From the NCBI GenBank assembly GCA_037576195.1, contig CM075104.1, positions 26,490,211-26,554,210 on the forward strand: 64,000 nucleotides of DNA. Reading direction: 5' to 3'. The number at the start of each line of letters is the position of its first letter. Position 1 is the first letter of the stretch. Below are positions 11,207 through 23,126 of the stretch, one piece after another. A program made the position numbers and the translations under genes. The stretch is from Phytoseiulus persimilis (lineage: Eukaryota > Arthropoda > Arachnida > Mesostigmata > Phytoseiidae). The notes beneath the pieces are model-generated. The model did no database searches, had not been told where the DNA came from, and saw nothing but the letters and a program-made list of their open reading frames with translations.

Positions 11207-11212
11207 TTTATT
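11207..11212 (-). promoter_or_regulatory. Candidate poly(A) signal of PDXDC1
   Basis: Plus-strand TTTATT reads AATAAA on the minus strand, about 410 bp beyond the PDXDC1 stop codon. It is the nearest canonical signal I see. Confidence 0.5.
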
Positions 11213-11623
11213 GCTTTAATAGATCAGTTTGTAATACCTCGATATATATTACGTTCGTACCCAGTTCGATCTGTCCGTCTACTAGCTAAAAAGTGCATAC
11301 GCATATAACCTCCTTCTTTGGTTATCGTGATTTGTTGAGAGATTGGTCTAAAAACGTCCGACACTGAAATCGTCGGGAACGCAATCTCACTCACCGCTCA
11401 TCAACAGCAGTGATCCCTGGTTCGCCGAAGCGAGGGATCATAATGTACATTAAATTTTTCAGTGAAACTCCTCCATTCAACGAGCGGAAACTACCTAGCT
11501 CAAATCGGAACGTGAGTGGTTTCTTCGGTGATTCCAACTGTTCCGGTATTCGAATGACTTCAGGAGAAAGTCACGAAGCCCTCAAAATTCAGCAGTCTTC
11601 CGTCATATCTTGTCGCGAATAGG

Positions 11624-14600
11624 TCACTGCGAAGTCTGCGATCGTTGAGATCCCTTGAAACGTGAGAAACGATCATGGGAGAAGGGAACACATGAGCATC
11701 CGAGATCGGTTATGGACTTCACGAAACTGTACCGAATGATATTTACCTGCGAGTTGGTTCTCGAATGTAACTTGTTCTGGATTTGAATCTGCTGCGAGGG
11801 AGGCGGGGTGTTTGGTGCAGGCGCTTCACTCTTCATTTGCATATGATACTTGTACGTGTTTTCGGTTGTTTCAACCATGCCAGACGATAGGTTGAAACTT
11901 CGTCCCTGAGGAGAAAACGAGCTCAGATCACACGAGAAGTCGCGTGGAATGCAGTCGCGATTGTCGTCCTCATACATTCGTTTCGGAAGTCTTGGGCATA
12001 CCTTGATTCCTGCGCCATCATCGCTCGGTGGAGACCACCATGTGAGGAGACTTCCAACGATGGGGACGTGTTTCAAGAGTCCTTCTTGGTATATCCTTTC
12101 TTCAGTTTCTTTTTCAAGAGCAGCGTTCGCTTCCTCCACAGCTTGGCGCACCAACTCGGACATTTCTTCAAGTTTCTTCGAACTGTCCTCGATTTCTCGA
12201 CCGGCGTTTAGTACCATGTGTACGAGCTCGTCCACCAAGAGATCTTCGGAAACCATCCCAAATCGAACACAGAGGACACCGTCGGTACCTTCGCCTTAAA
12301 TTGGGAGAATACTGTGATTTCCGAAGGCTTCGTACAGAACCTTGAGATTTCGAGAGTAATCGTGGACTGCGATGACTCACCCAGGGAAAAGGCTGAATCA
12401 GAGGAACGGAGTTTCGCGACAAGTTGAGAGTTTATTTGATTGAGGTAGTCTTTCCCGCTACTCGTCAGCTGAGCCATCTGATCGGCCCAGCTCTCAGGAA
12501 CGTATCGAACGCCTCCCAAGCCAGCCCAATTGCTTATTTCAACCAAGCGGATGTTTCGCCCGAAAACTTCATGAGTTCCGTCGAGCATTTGATGCAGCTT
12601 TCTCTTTTGAATAACGGTTGCGGCCAGAATCGCCACGTGCTCTTCGAGCGTTCTGCAGAAGTTCTCCATGTCGCACAAGGTGGTACCTTGCACTGGAACG
12701 GGAAAATTTCACGAAGGTTGACCGGACCGGTTTCAGCTATACAGGCGCGGAAAAAGGAGGACTATAACCAGAAGCTAACTTACGAAGCGCACTCTCCAAG
12801 GGACTGAATTTTACACAAATTCCGTGGCCATCGATTTCGGTCAGTTCAAGCGACACGGCCGGCATCTCTCGGTGGATCATCTGACCCAACCACAGATTCA
12901 AGGTATTGATGTAACTTTCCGATAGCCGCAGGGTGGATTGTTTGCTCATCTCTGAGGGATGAACTGCTCTCAGAATACGGAGTTTGAGGACCCGACGATT
13001 ACAATCTCGGTTATATTTCTGTTACCTCTTACCTGGCTCGGTGGAGACTTGTCGGAACCGGAAAGTAACGACCGAATGTACGCTTTCGAAGAGTGCGGCG
13101 GGAGTGACGGCTCGTGCAATGTGCTCGCTCAGCGCGGCGGCACCTCCTTCAACCCCTTTAACCTTGGGGCATCCAATGACTTCCATGCAAGACCCGAGCG
13201 ACTGTAGGCTCCCAATGAGGAGCTCGTTCTGGAAGTTGATGAGTAAGATCGTCAAGCAGAGCGAACGAACGAGATCTCGAGTCAGAAAGTTTCATTCATC
13301 AACTGAATTCACCATTTTGAAGCATTGCGTGATGCGATCAGATAAACCTTTCTGACCGAGAGTCTGCAGCATTGTCCACAACGGCAGGCAGTGGAGTTTT
13401 GAATGAATATTGAATAAAGTCAAGCCAGAAATATGAGCGAGAGCCGGATTCAGGGGCCTGTACAAGGTGACATAAGGCAGGGAAGGCACACCAATCCAGG
13501 TTCCGATGGGTAAAGTCATTGAATCTCCGCATCGCATGGACTGTGAGTCAAAATTGGATCATTAGCCACTCTGAGCTTGGGAGTAGGACATCTTTCAACT
13601 CGTATCAGGGTGCTACTCACCATGTTCAAACCGGCTCCAAGGACCAAAGACGCAAGCGAATGACCTTCGAAGTGCACCCAGATGTTCTTGTCTTTACACA
13701 GCTCGGTAATTTTTTCTATGTTATCGCACTGACCACACTGCGCGGATCCAGCGGTGGCAAGGACTAGGAGGGGGACGCAACCTTTGTTCAAGTCCTGTTC
13801 GATTTGTTTTTCCAGGAGTGACACATTCTGTAAGTTGGATCAAATGCAATGAAGAACTCCTTGAACTCCCCATCATTGAGCTCCCGCGACCGTACGCGAA
13901 ACAGATGAAGGAATTATCGAGGATAGCATGCGACGCCCACTGTGCCTCAGTCTCTGTTTTCGCCCTCACCATTCTTTGATAAGAGCCGCTGTTGTTGTGA
14001 GTCGGTATGACTCGAAGACACGCTTTAGGCAGTCCCAAGGCAGAACAGAGCGCGTGGCCTATGGATGGTCTTCCGGACGGTGTTTCTTGTTCCATGGCTT
14101 GACTGACATAGATGCAAGGAGGCTTCGAATAGAGCGCTTGGTATGCTTCAACGGCATATTTTTCATACTTGAGGTGGAGGAGCATGCGAACCGTTCGCAT
14201 GAGCCCTTCGCGAGATTCATCGTGACAGAAAATCCCACTGTCGAAAAACCTTTAACCGAACGAATACGATCTGAGTCAGCATACAACGTGATAGAGCGTG
14301 GGATACTGAAGCTCCCGTTAGGGGAAGAGCGAATCTTTGGTCAGAGGTGCGGCGACGAGACGTCTCTCTAATGAAACAGCGATTTTACGGCGATTATGTC
14401 AGCAGGTGCCAGCTGCGTTCGATGCTGATAGATACCGACGTCTCATCACGAGCTCGATGGACGCTGTACAGATACATTCGTTGATCTACCTGAATGTCCT
14501 TGCGAGCCAGAAGCCGACATCAGCGACAACTCGAGCAGTCAGCTTTCGTAGAGTCCCGATGTCCAGCGTCGATACATAGGCAGCCAGAGCATGGGAGCTG

Positions 14601-15622
14601 ACTATGGCATTCCCAAGAGCGTCCAACGGCTTCAATGTGTATTGACCAGCAACGTAACGATTTTCGGCCGCCGCTTCCGACATCTTGCTCACGACGATGT
14701 GTTCCAACACCTTCCGTACTTCGTCGAAGGACTGCGAGCTAGAAAGTTCGAATGAAATCATTGCTCTCTCGGAGTGCACATATTCATAACTGGCCAGGTG
14801 GCGAGCAAGGCTCATCGAGCGAGGCGGCTGAACACAGTGTCGGTTGCTTGCGAGCAGCGATCCTCTGACGGAGGTTCGAGGTTACTCACTCTATATTGAG
14901 CATCTGCGGCAAGTAGCGCTCCGTCGAGTCCTCGTTCTGCGGGAGTTCTCCATCTTCGCCCCCGTCTGCTTTGCTTGAGTCACGATTTTCTGAGTTCAAG
15001 GCTTGAATTTGATTGATGGTCTTCTCGGAGTCTGACAAAGCTGCTTGGACAGGGAGAGGCTGCAACAGAAGTCAGATATGAAGTTGAAAGGTCTCGAACA
15101 GATCGCGAAATTCCACAGAGATATGAGCCACAAGAACCCAGCAAAGGAAAAGATATCCTCGATGACGGCTGTCACACTGATGCCGGTCTGTGCCAGGCCA
15201 GAACAGATATCTGATGCAGGGTTCCGAGGGCACAGAGTGCACGAACTAGCACAATTCATATAAAGGGGCCTGACAGACTGGCAGCCGGGACAGAAGAGAG
15301 CAGGAGATCCTGGGGAGACCCCTCTGACGGAGGTCGCATTCGCGTTGGACTGGCCTAGGGAGTCCTCCTCGGACGTGGACGTCATTCAGATACAGTTACG
15401 AGAGTCCATTCACTGACGTCTGGGTATAGTACTCGTCGGGGCTGCCACACTGCAGAACTGTCTTTTGGCTTTCATTTACCTGACCAAGATTCTGAGGCCC
15501 TGGATTGGCCTGAGGCTCATTCTGCGCGCTGGGAGCTTCCATCGAATCTACTCCGACACTCATATTTTCTTCCACCACTAGCAGTTCCAATAGCGCTTTG
15601 TTTACCACCACGTCGTTGACAG
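11624..15622 (-). CDS. PDXDC1: PDXDC1, pyridoxal-dependent decarboxylase domain protein 1
   Basis: Twelve minus-strand coding exons could be placed, with phases that agree at every junction: 15622-15480, 15059-14890, 14738-14490, 14249-13970, 13827-13621, 13540-13313, 13228-13033, 12951-12784, 12692-12381, 12294-12002, 11905-11747 and 11653-11624 (stop). They give about 810 residues; human PDXDC1 has 788. Matching stretches include AAYVSTLDIGTLRKLTARVV, EKITELCKDKNIWVHFEGHS, GDSMTLPIGTWIGVPSLPYV, HKHVPIVGSLLTWWSP-like sequence and GRSFNLSSGMVETTE. The fold is that of group II PLP decarboxylases, but the usual PLP-lysine motif (NPHKW) reads LPIGTW, with no lysine at the aligned site. The first exon here opens in phase 1, so the start codon is either in an unplaced exon upstream (about 15.7-16.0 kb) or an internal ATG in this exon. 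The gene is divergent from TBCD. Confidence 0.9.
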
Positions 15623-16151
15623 CTAGCGGATGGATGCATTGAGTGCATGAAGCTTGCTGCGGGCATCTGGGATCCCTTCCTTCTGGAGTTCATATCGACG
15701 AATACCTCACGGAAACTCCCTACGAAGGGCGGAAGAGGCACATGGAAAACCCCTCTTGTCTTCGGCTATTGGCCATATCGAAAGCGTCGAGCGCCATCCG
15801 CCATGGCTCCACCGGTTTCGAAAGTACCGCCAACAAGTGAGGTCCAGCCTCTGTTGTAATGAGAGAGATTCCTGCTTTGCCGGTTCATTATGCGCGTTCG
15901 CTCGATGAATAATAAGCCAAAGAGCGAGTGCCCTCGATCGCAGAGCCTGGGATCTCGCCACACCTCGAGGCACACGCGGCAGTGCTTCAGGGTGGATCCG
16001 AACAGCTGATCTTCGAAGCGGCGCTCAGATCCGCTGTCTAACATGTGTAGTTGTTGTTGTGGTTACTGCCGTGGCCCATACGAGTGACTGATCCCGTGGA
16101 GTGCCAATCCAGAACCGACATCTCCCTGAGACTCCCCGGTCTCTCGCGAAT
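15623..16151. promoter_or_regulatory. Shared upstream region of PDXDC1 (-) and TBCD (+)
   Basis: About 530 bp separate the first placed PDXDC1 exon from the TBCD start, and the genes are head to head. The region must hold both promoters and the missing PDXDC1 5' exon. Minus-strand ATGs near 15800 open only short frames, so none could be chosen. No TATA box is obvious. Confidence 0.5.
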
Positions 16152-19100
16152 ATGTCCGCCGCGGATACTGAGGAGGAAATCCCGGTAGGGTTGGCGTGCG
16201 CGCTGGATGGATTCGCAGATGCCGACTATGTGAAAGAAACCATTCGCCGGCTAGCGGACAATGACGTCAAAGTGCAGAGCGCCGAGTTCGATGGTATCTA
16301 CGAGAAATTCAAGACTGTTACCGACCAATACCATGAACAGCCCCATCTGATGGATAAGGAGCTACCCGCTATCATGAAGCAATGCATCGATATTCTCTAT
16401 TCGAATCCGCCCACAAGTGATCGTTTCCGAGGAACTTGTCGTTTACTTTGCCTCATCACAAAAACCAGAGGTTATAAAGTTGTTCGTAATCTGTTCCCAC
16501 ACGAAGTCCCAGACATCGAGAAAGTCCTCGGCTACATGAAAGCTCAGGAACCCGATGATTGCGCTAATTGGGAGACACAGTACATCATCCTGCTATGGCT
16601 GTCGATACTTGCAACGGTGCCCTTCACTCTATCGCGATTCGACGGCACCGGTGATCAGGAAACGGTGACCGAACGCTTCCTAAACATCTGCAGAACATTC
16701 GTCAGGAGCAGGCTCAAGTGCAACGTGATCGCAGCCTACATGACGGGCTGCTTTCTGTCGAGACCCGATATCCATGGACGCTACATGAAGCCTTACCTTT
16801 TTTGGGTCGAAGAAGAGCTGTCCACGTTGAAGGATCCCACCAAGGAATTCGTGAGAGTCGCCATACTTCTATCCGCCTGCAGTATATTCAAGATGGCCAA
16901 GCGCGAAGTCCTTCAGGAGCACTCCTCGATCGCCCTGAACATTGCTTTGAAGAGTGCGAGCAGCCAACAAGAATTCGAGCGGAAATTAGCTCTGAAACTC
17001 TTGCAGCGCATCGGTCTGTGTCAGTTGTCGCCGAACTTAGCCCCGTGGAGGTACTTGATGACAAAGAGGGGCCTGCTCGGAAGGAGCCTCACCGACGACG
17101 CCCAACAAGATAAATGTGAGGATGTGGAAGTTCCAGAAATCATCGAGAGCATCGTGGATTCGCTTTTGACCGGACTCGGCGACCGCGTGCTCATAGTTCG
17201 CTGGTCGGCGGCCAAGGGCATGGCTCGCATAGCATCGAGACTTCCGAAAGACTTCGCGATTGAAGTTGTGAATTCGGTATTCGGGATTTTCGAGGAGAAA
17301 GATCGAGAGGGACTCTGGCAAGGAGGCAGCATGGCACTGGCAGAGCTCGGCCGAAGAGGTGTCTTGCTCCCTGTCCATCTCCCGGAGGTTGTCAAAATTC
17401 TGGTGCAAGCCTTTGTGTACGATGAGCTCCGAGGCAGCTATTCAGTCGGGAGCAGTGTGAGAGATACCGCCTGTTATCTGGCCTGGACACTGGGTCGTTC
17501 GTACGAGCCGATCATAGTCGAGCCGTTCGTCGTTGAGCTGGCGGGCCAGTTACTGTGTCTGGCTTGCTTTGATCGAGAAGTGAATGTGAGGCGTGCTGCC
17601 AGTGCAGCTTTTCAAGAGTGCGTGGGTCGATTGGGGAATTTCCCGAACGGGATCGATCTTGTGCGCATCGCTGACTACGTCAGCGTGGGCAAGCGTAGCA
17701 GAGCGTTCTTGGAAGTTGGTGTGGAAGTTGCCTCTTACAAAGAGTACACTCAGCCTCTCATTGAGCATCTGATATACCGGAAAGTCTCTCATTGGGACAA
17801 AGCGGTTCGCGAACTAGCAGCCGAAACCTTGGGACGGATAGCCCGCCAGAATCCGGCGCACTTCTCCAGCAAAGTTTTCGAAGAGCTTCTGGAGTACAGC
17901 ACCTGCATAGACATTCATATGCGCCTGGGTTCGCTTCTGGCGCTCGGACAAATCGTTCTTGCGCTCTCCCGCCGAGCTTCGCCCATTCCAGAAACGATCA
18001 CAGGAAATTTATTGAGCCTATGCGGCGTGTACGAACAGAAACGCTATTTCTCGACGTCCATGTCCAGTCAGACGCTGGGGAACTTTGCGCAGATGATTTC
18101 ATGCTTGGCTAAATCAAAATTCACACCAGTCCCGAGCGACGTTCTCGACAAATGGTGGAGCGTTGGGCAGCGATGTCTGGAGAGTCCCGAAAGCGCGATA
18201 CAGGTTCAAGGCGCAGAATGTATTTCGGCGCTTCTGGAGTTCAGCGTGTCAACTGAGGGGAGCCGGTCCGAAACTCTCATCAGGATGTGCTGTACGAATT
18301 TACAAAGCGAGAAGGAGGAAACGAGGTGCGGCTACGCGCGCCTCTTCAGGTATCTGGATCCTGTTCTGATCTCGCACTTCGAATTCCTTCTTTTCGAAAC
18401 CCTGAAGAGAGCGACACAGAGTCAAGGGCATGTCCATGTAGAGTCAAGGAAGGAAGCATTGATTTCGCTGCGAAAAATCGTCTGCACCGTCGTCCTTCAA
18501 AGTTCGCCCAACTCCGAACAATACCTGAAAGATCTCCTCCTCTGCATCAGAACGGCCACCGAGGACTACAGTCTCTCGGAGACTTTCTTCGACGTGGGGC
18601 TCCCTCATCGATTGGCCGCAATGAATGTTTTCAAGGACTTGATAATGCAATTGGCAGGGAAAGACGAAATATCGACGGTGGACAACGATCTCGTCATCGA
18701 TATCACCGGGAGAATCGTGAGTCAGTTAGCAGCCGCTCAGAGAGCTTCCGAGGAAGCAGCCATTTCTGTTCTGAGTGAACTCTTGGGAGCATTCCCCTCC
18801 AGAATATCGCATTCGAAAGAGCTCGCGGATGCCCTCAAAATGGACGACAGAATCGATACATTGGCTTATATCCTGGCCTGCGATCACTACAGACCGTTAC
18901 TATTGACCCAGCTCCTGATCTCTATGGGGGCGAAAACAGAGAAGGAATCCACAAAGGCTCAGCTGGCCACTTTGAAATACCTGCAAGGAATCCAAGACGA
19001 CCGCGTCGCCTTGACCGACTTCGTCTACACTCTCAGCAAGGTTTTTGAGCTGCCCCTGATTTCGAAAAACAGATTCCTGTTCCCTCCGCTGGTGCGGGGC

Positions 19101-19535
19101 ATCGGTCATCTACTGAACACGGGAGCCTTGGTCAACGCTCCCTCGGCGGAACTCGTTCGCATGACTGACTTCGTGTGGACGAACATCCGGCGCACAAAGG
19201 ATGTCAATCGAATTCTGTCATCTATTGAAATGTTATGTGAAATGCTCCAATTCGAGGAGGCCGCGAAGACTAGTCTGATAAGACTCTCTACACTCCTGGG
19301 TCACAAACACTTCCCGCAGGTTCGCATGCAGACAGCTCGGAAGCTTTACGAAACACTGTTGATGTACTCCGCCGTGGTTCCGGAGAAGAACTTCGAAGTA
19401 GTTCTAGCTTTGTTGAGCAACTCCGAGTGGGTGAATGACGATGAGACTGTTTTCGAAGAGCTCCGATCTGCTCGGAATCTCTTCTGCGATCTTGTTGATA
19501 TTCCAAAGCCTATAATCACGAAATCGACAGGGTGA
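16152..19535 (+). CDS. TBCD: TBCD, tubulin-folding cofactor D, with no introns
   Basis: A single uninterrupted frame of 1127 codons (human TBCD is 1192). TBCD binds beta-tubulin with the small GTPase ARL2 and TBCE in tubulin heterodimer assembly. It is an all-helical HEAT/armadillo protein, and this product is helical-repeat-like throughout. Diagnostic stretches near the N-terminus are QYHEQPHLMDKELP, TKTRGYKVVRNLFPHEVPDI and NWETQYIILLWLSI; the middle has VRWSAAKGMARIASRLP and DREVNVRRAASAAFQECVGR. The frame is open 51 bp further upstream but only to a GTG, so I chose the ATG at 16152, which gives MSAADTEEE, an acidic start like that of other TBCDs. Complete lack of introns is odd, since most multi-exon neighbours here have 5-11 introns. 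A poly(A) signal follows at 19589. Confidence 0.95.
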   Translation: MSAADTEEEIPVGLACALDGFADADYVKETIRRLADNDVKVQSAEFDGIYEKFKTVTDQYHEQPHLMDKELPAIMKQCIDILYSNPPTSDRFRGTCRLLCLITKTRGYKVVRNLFPHEVPDIEKVLGYMKAQEPDDCANWETQYIILLWLSILATVPFTLSRFDGTGDQETVTERFLNICRTFVRSRLKCNVIAAYMTGCFLSRPDIHGRYMKPYLFWVEEELSTLKDPTKEFVRVAILLSACSIFKMAKREVLQEHSSIALNIALKSASSQQEFERKLALKLLQRIGLCQLSPNLAPWRYLMTKRGLLGRSLTDDAQQDKCEDVEVPEIIESIVDSLLTGLGDRVLIVRWSAAKGMARIASRLPKDFAIEVVNSVFGIFEEKDREGLWQGGSMALAELGRRGVLLPVHLPEVVKILVQAFVYDELRGSYSVGSSVRDTACYLAWTLGRSYEPIIVEPFVVELAGQLLCLACFDREVNVRRAASAAFQECVGRLGNFPNGIDLVRIADYVSVGKRSRAFLEVGVEVASYKEYTQPLIEHLIYRKVSHWDKAVRELAAETLGRIARQNPAHFSSKVFEELLEYSTCIDIHMRLGSLLALGQIVLALSRRASPIPETITGNLLSLCGVYEQKRYFSTSMSSQTLGNFAQMISCLAKSKFTPVPSDVLDKWWSVGQRCLESPESAIQVQGAECISALLEFSVSTEGSRSETLIRMCCTNLQSEKEETRCGYARLFRYLDPVLISHFEFLLFETLKRATQSQGHVHVESRKEALISLRKIVCTVVLQSSPNSEQYLKDLLLCIRTATEDYSLSETFFDVGLPHRLAAMNVFKDLIMQLAGKDEISTVDNDLVIDITGRIVSQLAAAQRASEEAAISVLSELLGAFPSRISHSKELADALKMDDRIDTLAYILACDHYRPLLLTQLLISMGAKTEKESTKAQLATLKYLQGIQDDRVALTDFVYTLSKVFELPLISKNRFLFPPLVRGIGHLLNTGALVNAPSAELVRMTDFVWTNIRRTKDVNRILSSIEMLCEMLQFEEAAKTSLIRLSTLLGHKHFPQVRMQTARKLYETLLMYSAVVPEKNFEVVLALLSNSEWVNDDETVFEELRSARNLFCDLVDIPKPIITKSTG

Positions 19536-19588
19536 GATGCTGGTGTTTCTTTTCCACGATCCAGGACTCGACTTGGAAGCGGAGATTC

Positions 19589-19594
19589 AATAAA
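19589..19594 (+). promoter_or_regulatory. Poly(A) signal of TBCD
   Basis: AATAAA, 54 bp after the TBCD stop codon. Confidence 0.7.
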
Positions 19595-19735
19595 TATGAT
19601 GTTGCTAGGTCAATCGTTGCATTCTGACTTAAACTTCACACGTGCGTAGCGTGATCACAGTGCAAGGTGTGGAGCGTCCCGGAGCCTCGCCGTTTGAATT
19701 TAATACGGAATCATCATTCAAGAGATAAAGCTGTT

Positions 19736-20587
19736 TTTATTCAGGTTCAAACGTTGTACTCTGCAAAAGGAAACTCTGGTGCCTCGTCGGACATCAAAAC
19801 GTAGGAACTCAGAACACGATGGGTCTCAACGGAACAGCTGGTCAACCTCGAAAATGAACATAGAACCTCTGAACTCACTCAACATTCACAAAATAGATCG
19901 ACAGTGGACACCAAGTTTCGCGCGATAATAACTTAGAACAAAATAGATCTCCCCGACCAAAAACTGTGACAGGAAATCGTTGAAGGCCTGGAGTCAGATT
20001 TCCTTCGCTCACCCCGGACACTGAAGTTCAGGCTGATAGGTCTCTGTTTCTCATTGCATGACTGTATACTGTCTCATGAAAACGGAAAAATGGAAGGATT
20101 CGCACCGAGGAACGAAACATGGAGCCATTATTTGATGAGAACTATGGTGAAGAGATGGTTGACGATCCTCTGCTCTCACTATTCGGTCAACGTTAACCTT
20201 GAGAGTTTATCTCGACTACCATCGATCTAGTAGTACGCACGGCAACGATTTTGTGACAGACGGGTGTTGCCGGGAAAACTCACCCATCTCTCGATACCGT
20301 AACAGAGCATTACGCTAAAAGTGTTGTACGCACAGGTAAAAATTGATCTAAACGATAGATTCTATCGCTATCGAGTTGACTGACCTTTGCATAGCAAGGT
20401 AGACGTCAGAATGGAGAAAACAAACTAATTTCTGCTCGAATGCAACCAGGCTGGAAATATCTTGTCCATGGGTGTGCTCGACGCGGCCAGGATTGGAACT
20501 CCTCGGATTGGTGCTCTAAATCTTCGAAGCTTCAAGCTTGAACCGTTTTTCTCTCGGATGCTTGCCATATCAGCAGTATGATCTCGC
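19736..20587 (-). other. Probable 3' untranslated region of ACSL
   Basis: No coding signal in about 850 bp. On the minus strand an AATAAA lies at 19741-19736, so the acyl-CoA synthetase transcript could end there, about 140 bp from the TBCD poly(A) signal on the other strand (convergent genes). Confidence 0.45.
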
Positions 20588-23126
20588 CTAGTCCAGATTA
20601 TGGTACATCTCCTCTATCTGAGCGGCATACCTGGCCCTTGCGTCAGCTCGTTTTGTTTTCAGAGTCGGGGTGAGGAGCTCATTCTCCACAGAGAACGGTT
20701 CACTCTCCAGGTAGAGATCCTTCATCTAGGAACAAGAGCGGAACGGATTAATTTCCCTCAAAACTGAGTCCAAACAATAATCAGGTGGGTTTCGCATGCG
20801 TCTGCGGTCGATCGATTCGAGGGTTCGAGATTTATTAACTGGCTAACAAACATGAAGCTTGAGTCGCGAATCGTTCGTGTACTTACGAGTTCGAAGGACT
20901 TCAGATCATTCTGTTTGCCAGCAAGCATCAAGTCGTCGAGAATCGATTTCTTAACCACTTTGTTGGCGCAAAGTTCCTCATAAGTTCCGCCAATACGGTT
21001 TTGGGAAGCCCACTTCAACAAATACTCAGGGTCGGGCACCACTACGGCCACCAGGCATGACTGAAAGGGGTAAAAAATTATTCGAATCGATTTGGACATC
21101 ATGCGAACAGTGTTCGGCGAGATGAAGCCAGGGTAGGTTGGAAACTCGTCCCTCTTACCTTCAAACTGTCCCCATGAATGAAGATTTGCATGACGAATGG
21201 AGATCTTATGAGGATATTCTCAATCTTCTCCGGGGCGATATACTCGCCTTGGGCCAACTTGAAAATGTGTTTTAGACGATCTATGATTTTCAGAGTCCCG
21301 TTTTCCAACCATTTACCGATGTCCCCTGTGTGCAGCCAGCCCTGTGCATCAAGAGCTTCGTGCGTTCTCTCAGGATCTTTGAAATACCCCGCGAAAACAG
21401 AACTCCCTTTAACACAAACTTCCCCTTCGCCATTACAGGCATAATAGTTCATCTCTGGCACGTCGACTACTTTGATTTCACAACAGGCGAGAGGCGGGCC
21501 GACATGACTTGCGAGGATGTCTCCGGGAAAGGTGAGCGTGCAAGGAGCCGTGCACTCGGTCTGGCCATATCCTTCGACGATGATACAACCAAGAGCGCAT
21601 CTCACTACGTTCAGAACGTTGGAAGCCAGCGGCGCGGAACCGACAACGAAAAGTCGGATCCGACCTCCGAATTTCTGCTGCACCTTGTTGAACACGAACC
21701 GATCCCAGACGGGATGATTGTTCCGGATCAGGAAGCTGCAACGATGGAAGGACAATGCTCAGAGTTAAGTGATCTAACCGCGCAACTCGGGTCCGGAATA
21801 AAATTCAGTCTATTCAACAGATACTCACTTCTCCACTTCACTCTGTTTCGCTTTCAACGCTTGATGAAGAACGAAAGTCGCTATTTTCGAGCCCTGGGCC
21901 GCCGTCATTATGCTGTCGTGTATTCGATTCAGCAGCCGGGGCACCATGGGGGCTATGGTGGGTTTCAATGCTTGCATATCCTCCATGAGACCGCGAATAT
22001 CTCCGGAATAGAAGCCAACTGCTCCTCCGACCATGTACACTGCCATCTCACAACACCTTTCGAACATATGGGCTAACGGCAGGAACGACAGCATCACATC
22101 ATTGCCGTTCGGTGCCCACTCCCCCATTTGGAACATAACAGCACTGAGATTGGCGATGATGTTCTTGTGAGTTAGCATAACGCCCTTCGGATTGCCTGTG
22201 GTTCCTGATGTGTAACATATGGTTGCAAGCTGTTCCTTGTTCGGGGGAACCGGATGTTTGAGGTTCTTTTCGCCGATCGATTCCACCTGGGAAAATTGGA
22301 ACAGCTCCACCTGAACCTCGCCGGCCCTGAGCTGCAACTCCTCGACGATAGGTTTCATCATGATGATGCGTCTCAGAGCCGGACATTCCTTCTTGAGCTC
22401 CAGCAGGACGTTGGCCTGGGTGAGGAAAAAAACGTTTTCTCTTTGTTAGTGAAATGTTCGAAACGAGACGGAGCCTCGGAGGGCTTACGCTTCCGTTATG
22501 CACCGAGGACTTCCGATTCTTACTCTGTCGACGGTATCGCAGATCGCAGTTTCGATGTTAGCCTGCTCGACAATATAGCTGACCGACTGCAGACCCATGG
22601 AATCATACAACGGAACGAGCACCATGCTGAAGTAGTAGCAACCCATTTCGGCTATAATGCATTCTGGAGAATTCGTTGCGAAAATCCCGATATGCGTAGA
22701 GTTGCCAGGCACGACTCCTATTGCTTGGAGGCCACACGCGAAATTGCGGTTTCTGTCGAGAACCTGGTTGTAATGTATCCATGCGAATTCGGAGCTCCCC
22801 GGCTCTCGGTAGCCGAGACACGGGCCGTTCTTCGAAACTCTGGCCCCGCGGAACATGACGTCGTGAAGGGTACGAGCGTCTTCGTAGAGATGATCGAGCT
22901 TCTTATTCGGTGGAACCAGCCGTGACATCCTGACACGCTCGCCGACGCTGACAATCTCGCGCGACTGGTTGTCCAAATTCACCACCGGGAGTACGGGTTT
23001 CTTATTGGAGAACATGTATTGGAGCGCGAGTCCCGCAACCCCTGTTGCCGCGAGTGCACCGTAGGTCGCGTATCCCATTTCATTCTTCGTGACGGTCTGG
23101 TTTGCTGCAAGAGCCATATTGTACAT
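20588..23126 (-). CDS. ACSL: Long-chain fatty-acid-CoA ligase (ACSL1/5/6 type)
   Basis: Five minus-strand exons (23126-22524, 22415-21829, 21735-21159, 21060-20887, 20725-20588) join in consistent phases to 692 residues; human ACSL1 is 698. The enzyme activates long-chain fatty acids to acyl-CoA through an acyl-AMP. The N-terminus has one membrane segment (about residues 20-40, YGALAATGVAGLALQYMF), as in ACSLs anchored in ER or outer mitochondrial membrane. Motifs in order are the AMP-binding loop YTSGTTGNPKG, YGQTECTAPCT, GWLHTGDIGKWLENGTLKII and HIFKLAQGEYIAPEKIEN. The last exon has ENELLTPTLKTKRAD. The ATG at 23126 is followed three codons later by another (23117); either could serve. The membrane anchor and length favour the ACSL1/5/6 branch over ACSL3/4. 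Confidence 0.95.

Noticed and set aside
16101-16151. An upstream extension of TBCD by 17 codons
   Set aside because: It begins with GTG and has no similarity to TBCD; the ATG at 16152 gives a family-like start.
21330-22076. Long plus-strand frames across the ACSL locus
   Set aside because: They are antisense shadows of the ACSL exons, whose minus-strand frame aligns with the enzyme family over its whole length.
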